Part shown: piece after piece, positions 60,701-64,000 of the stretch
Numbering within the stretch: the stretch's first letter is position 1
How the letters are laid out: the number at the start of each line of letters is the position of its first letter
DNA from: Branchiostoma floridae
Lineage: Eukaryota; Chordata; Leptocardii; Amphioxiformes; Branchiostomatidae
Direction of reading: 5' to 3'
NCBI RefSeq assembly: GCF_000003815.2
Contig: NC_049983.1
Span: 12,224,283 to 12,288,282, forward strand
Length of the DNA stretch: 64,000 bases
Notes under the pieces: generated by a model
Told to the model about the DNA's origin: nothing
The model's database searches: none
What the model saw: only the letters and a program-made list of their open reading frames with translations
Made by a program: the position numbers and the translations under genes

Positions 60701-63700
60701 TGGAAAATAAGATTTCTCTTTCAGGTCAGGAAGGTCACAAAATTTCATCAAGGACCCAAAAAAATAATGGAATTTGAAGAAGAAAAAATGATGAAATCAA
60801 GGCAGAAGAGGGGAATGTTCCTGTAAGTTCGAGGTGTTCAATTTGGTTTGGAGGGTATCGATGGGAAAACTGCTGCCAGGGCGGGAAAATCGTTGAAAAG
60901 TCATGGAATTCTAGAGAAAGCTGGGTGTACAAGCCGTGTGTGTAGATAGCAATATCCATAATCCCACCCCTGAAAGGGATGGCTCAAACATGAAGAGCCA
61001 TGAGCCCTTAATGTAAGCATGATTTAAGACTGCTTCATTAATTCTGACTCAGTCAAGTTTAGGCATTGTACCTTACTTGGCAGTCAGTCAAGGGTGACAC
61101 TTTTATTACCAGTGATATCTTCTTTATGCAGATATAGCCCATATTTTATGGGAGGCAATATCAGCCCCTGACCCTGTGTTGTATAATGGGATTTTGTCCG
61201 GTCCCTTCCACTCATGTTATCTGAGTCTCTGGTGATTTGATGAGAGTGTAGTTTCTTGTTGCAGCTCGTATGGGGTGCTTCAATTTGACTCATGTACACC
61301 CAGATATTTCCAGTGATTTGTGATATGCACAGTGCAGCCATCATAATTGCAGATGTAACCCCAGGGCTTTGCTTCCCTCTCCTGCCTTGGTGCCAGGAGG
61401 GAAGGCTTGTCCTTCAGCACCCACAACCTGATTATGTCATGGAGTTCAGGATTCTCCTCATCTCAGCTTGCAATCAAAAGTTTCAAGTTCACTCCTGGAA
61501 TTCAAAAGGTCTCAGAAGGTGCAACAGAAATCTTGTTGTGAGTGTTTTGGTATGTCTGCCCACATTCATGCATTTGTAATCTTATTCTTAAACTGAATAT
61601 AGGAAGAACAGGTATTTTATTTCATGTACATACACATCAAGTTTCTTTTGAAACAAATATTTGTACATTTATGGTGGTTCCAATGCAGTATTGTATGTGG
61701 AAAATTGGCATTTTGAATGTAACTGAATGTTAGATTATTTAGACTAAATTAGAGCATAGAATACATGTTATACTTATAGTGCCCTTGATTGTTTTCATGG
61801 CGATGAAGTAGGCCTGAAGGATAGACATCTGCAGCCCATTTTGATAAGAGTTACATTTTTGTCACATGGGAGATATCCTATGAGCATAGGCCTTGATGAC
61901 AACCTCTAATGCTACCCCCAGTTGTGTGTCATGTCAGTCACCTGTGCATGTATCCATTAGGTCATATGGCTACAGCTCCCTTCACAGTAGAAATCCTAGA
62001 TGCTATCTGCTTTTCAGACTATTCATCAGCAAAGGTCATAGATTCTGGCTGTGAAATCCTGCAGTTCCCCCCAAGGCAAGCCCAAGCATCAATGCATATT
62101 TTACGACGTGGCCCGATGCAATTTTTATGAAGGATGGGATGCCCGACAGAGGCAGCAGATTTCCATGGCTGTCTACCCTCTGTCAGGCTGGGAGAGCTGA
62201 ACGTGGTAAATAGCCGTGACCTCAATTTTGGCAGGGCAGTGGATAGCAGAGTCTACATACAGAGGCGTAGGTCTTGAGTGGTGGGCATAGACAGTTTATC
62301 ATGGTGCAGGAAAGAAATCACCCAGCACTGCCTGTTACAGAATCAATCCACTTAAGCTAGACCAGAGAAATGTATCCCTTCCGTCAACATAAGGCATAGT
62401 ACTGGTAGAAAATTATTGGCTATGAAATTGCCGATCATCAATGATGCATGAGGAAGAAATGCACACAGGGTCACTGCCTTGTCCTGCGAACATCAGGCTT
62501 TTTGCAAAAACTCTGCAAATATCGTCCAAACAGTCTGTTGCCAAAGAGGTGTAGATATACATTACCCACACTGATATTAAAATGTATGAATCACATTGGC
62601 ATTGTAAGCACCAGTCAGTGTTGCAACTGTGTTATTGACACTGCTGAGTTCTAAAAGTAGCTGCAAACAAAGCTGAACCTAATGGACCCTTGTGGCCAGA
62701 TTATCTCAGCCTGGGGCCCAGAATGTGTGAGGAAAGGAAAGACAGTGAGCTAGGAGAGAGAAACCCTTTGGTAGGAATCACCTAGAGGAGCCTCTCAAAG
62801 AGATAGCCTATGGTATGTGGAATGGGTGCCTATTCATCACCAGCCAAGTCCAGGGGCCTGTCAAGGGTGGCTATTCCTCGGAGAGGCCACATGAAATCTT
62901 AGTATGAGGTGGGGGCAGATTGCTGGGTTGCATGAGATTGCGACCCACCAATGATATTGGCGCTCACCTACTGTGGGCGGATAGGACCTACTTGTTATTG
63001 CTTCCAGCACCCGGAATGCTGCTGATATCAGAGGAAAGGATTTGGGGGAACTGCAGTGGGAATACCCTTTCCTATTTTCCCGGTAACTTTATGGCATCTG
63101 ACAATTTTTGGCACTGTCATTGTTGATATTAGATAGTGAGATGTATTGCTGGGCTTACAGCACACACATATGCCTATGTTGTAATATGATACAGAAATTT
63201 CTTGTGTATGATAAGTAGTGCATCAGACACAACTATTTTATGTTGAGAAATTTACCATATACCACCCAGCCACCAGAAGTTGTAATCCTGGAGGTGTTGC
63301 ATGGTCAGTAGTAACCTGTCCTTTACGTTCACCCCTGACTGCCCCCTAGAATTGTGCCCTTTTAAAAATAGGAGTGATAGTTTCAATGCCTGTTCGCCCT
63401 TCATTTGTCAGTGGGCTTTCCAGGCAGCATTACTGATGCATGGGATGAAAGGGGACTTGGCATTCATTCAGAATGGCTAATCAGTCAAGAAGCTTTCATG
63501 AAGATATCTAATAAAGCCTTGATGCTGCTCTGAAAAGGAGGATGTCCACCACCAGCAAATTATGCTGCTGTGATGTGCAGCATGCTGACGGGATAGCCTG
63601 CCCGGTATGGCTTCCAGCGTACTTCTGTATTAAATGACAGGTCCAGCAACAGCTGCTGATGTTTTGAAATGAGGTCCATGGGTTGCCATGTTGTTACATG

Positions 63701-64000
63701 GAATCTGAGGGTTACCATATCCATAGAAGGCTGAATGATTCCCATGGCCTGGTCAGATTAGGAGGTGAGCTCATGTGCCTCTACTTTTGCATTTTTGTCC
63801 AGATTTTATGTATTATTGAATATTCTGGTTCAAAAACTAAGATACAAATTTGTAGTATTTGTGTCATGATGTTTATCACATGATGTTCTTTCAGACATGG
63901 CAGGTTTGCCAATTGTCATGAGGATGAATGTAGTACATATGCTACAAAGTACATAGGAACCAATATCTAGTTCTTTTTACTGACCAGATTTTGTTGTGCA
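57736..64000 (+). other. KMT2E-homologue intron 6, truncated
   Basis: After the donor ACAG/GTGAGT at 57736 no continuation of the protein (expected acidic SGDE-type then LYTAFQHTPTS-type segment) could be found up to the window end. The next exon therefore lies beyond 64000. Repeat-free, GC-balanced islands occur at 60340-60720, 61850-62240, 62690-63110 and 63250-63480. Confidence 0.45.

Noticed and set aside
1-64000. CRISPR arrays, bacterial operons, rRNA or viral genes
   Set aside because: No regularly spaced direct repeats, no Shine-Dalgarno-led gene strings, no rRNA cores and no readable reverse transcriptase, integrase or capsid motifs were found. All recognised proteins are spliced metazoan genes.

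Overview
The window is intron-rich metazoan genomic DNA. The non-coding sequence is AT-rich. It holds four spliced genes with GT-AG introns, CpG- and YY1/NRF1-type promoter motifs, and many short inverted-repeat DNA transposon relics plus a tRNA-like SINE scrap. The proteins resemble deuterostome families: they are close to, but clearly diverged from, vertebrate NEDD1, FADD and KMT2E/SETD5, and they include an invertebrate-type TRPV channel. This best fits a lancelet (Branchiostoma). That assignment is an inference, because no lineage marker is decisive by eye.

Layout, left to right. 1-800: a CpG-rich promoter-like left edge and a small inverted-repeat element. About 1640-18090, minus strand: NEDD1, with 16 coding exons reconstructed (about 733 residues), a start at 14266, an untranslated first exon near 17991-18090, and several transposon relics in its introns. 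18100-20480: intergenic, with one long-TIR element. 20479-29807, minus strand: a TRPV-type cation channel with 15 coding exons (about 868 residues). 29808-32097: divergent promoter interval. 32098-33593, plus strand: a FADD-like death adaptor with 3 exons (286 residues). 33594-36950: intergenic with MITEs. About 37090 to beyond 64000, plus strand: the 5' part of a KMT2E (MLL5)/SETD5 homologue, giving an untranslated exon 1 and five coding exons through the PHD finger. The gene then runs off the right edge inside an intron of more than 6 kb.

All splice phases of the reconstructed exons agree with one another, which is strong internal support for the three complete models and the partial one. 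The genes are unrelated housekeeping or signalling functions: centrosome/gamma-tubulin recruitment, sensory Ca2+ channel, death-receptor adaptor and chromatin reader. There is no operon-like logic. The most unusual non-genic signal is a 1.4 kb TA-flanked inverted-repeat element in intron 1 of the KMT2E homologue. Its core looks like a complete promoter (paired CACGTG, a palindromic kappaB site, two CCAAT boxes, a YY1 site) followed by a small basic ORF.
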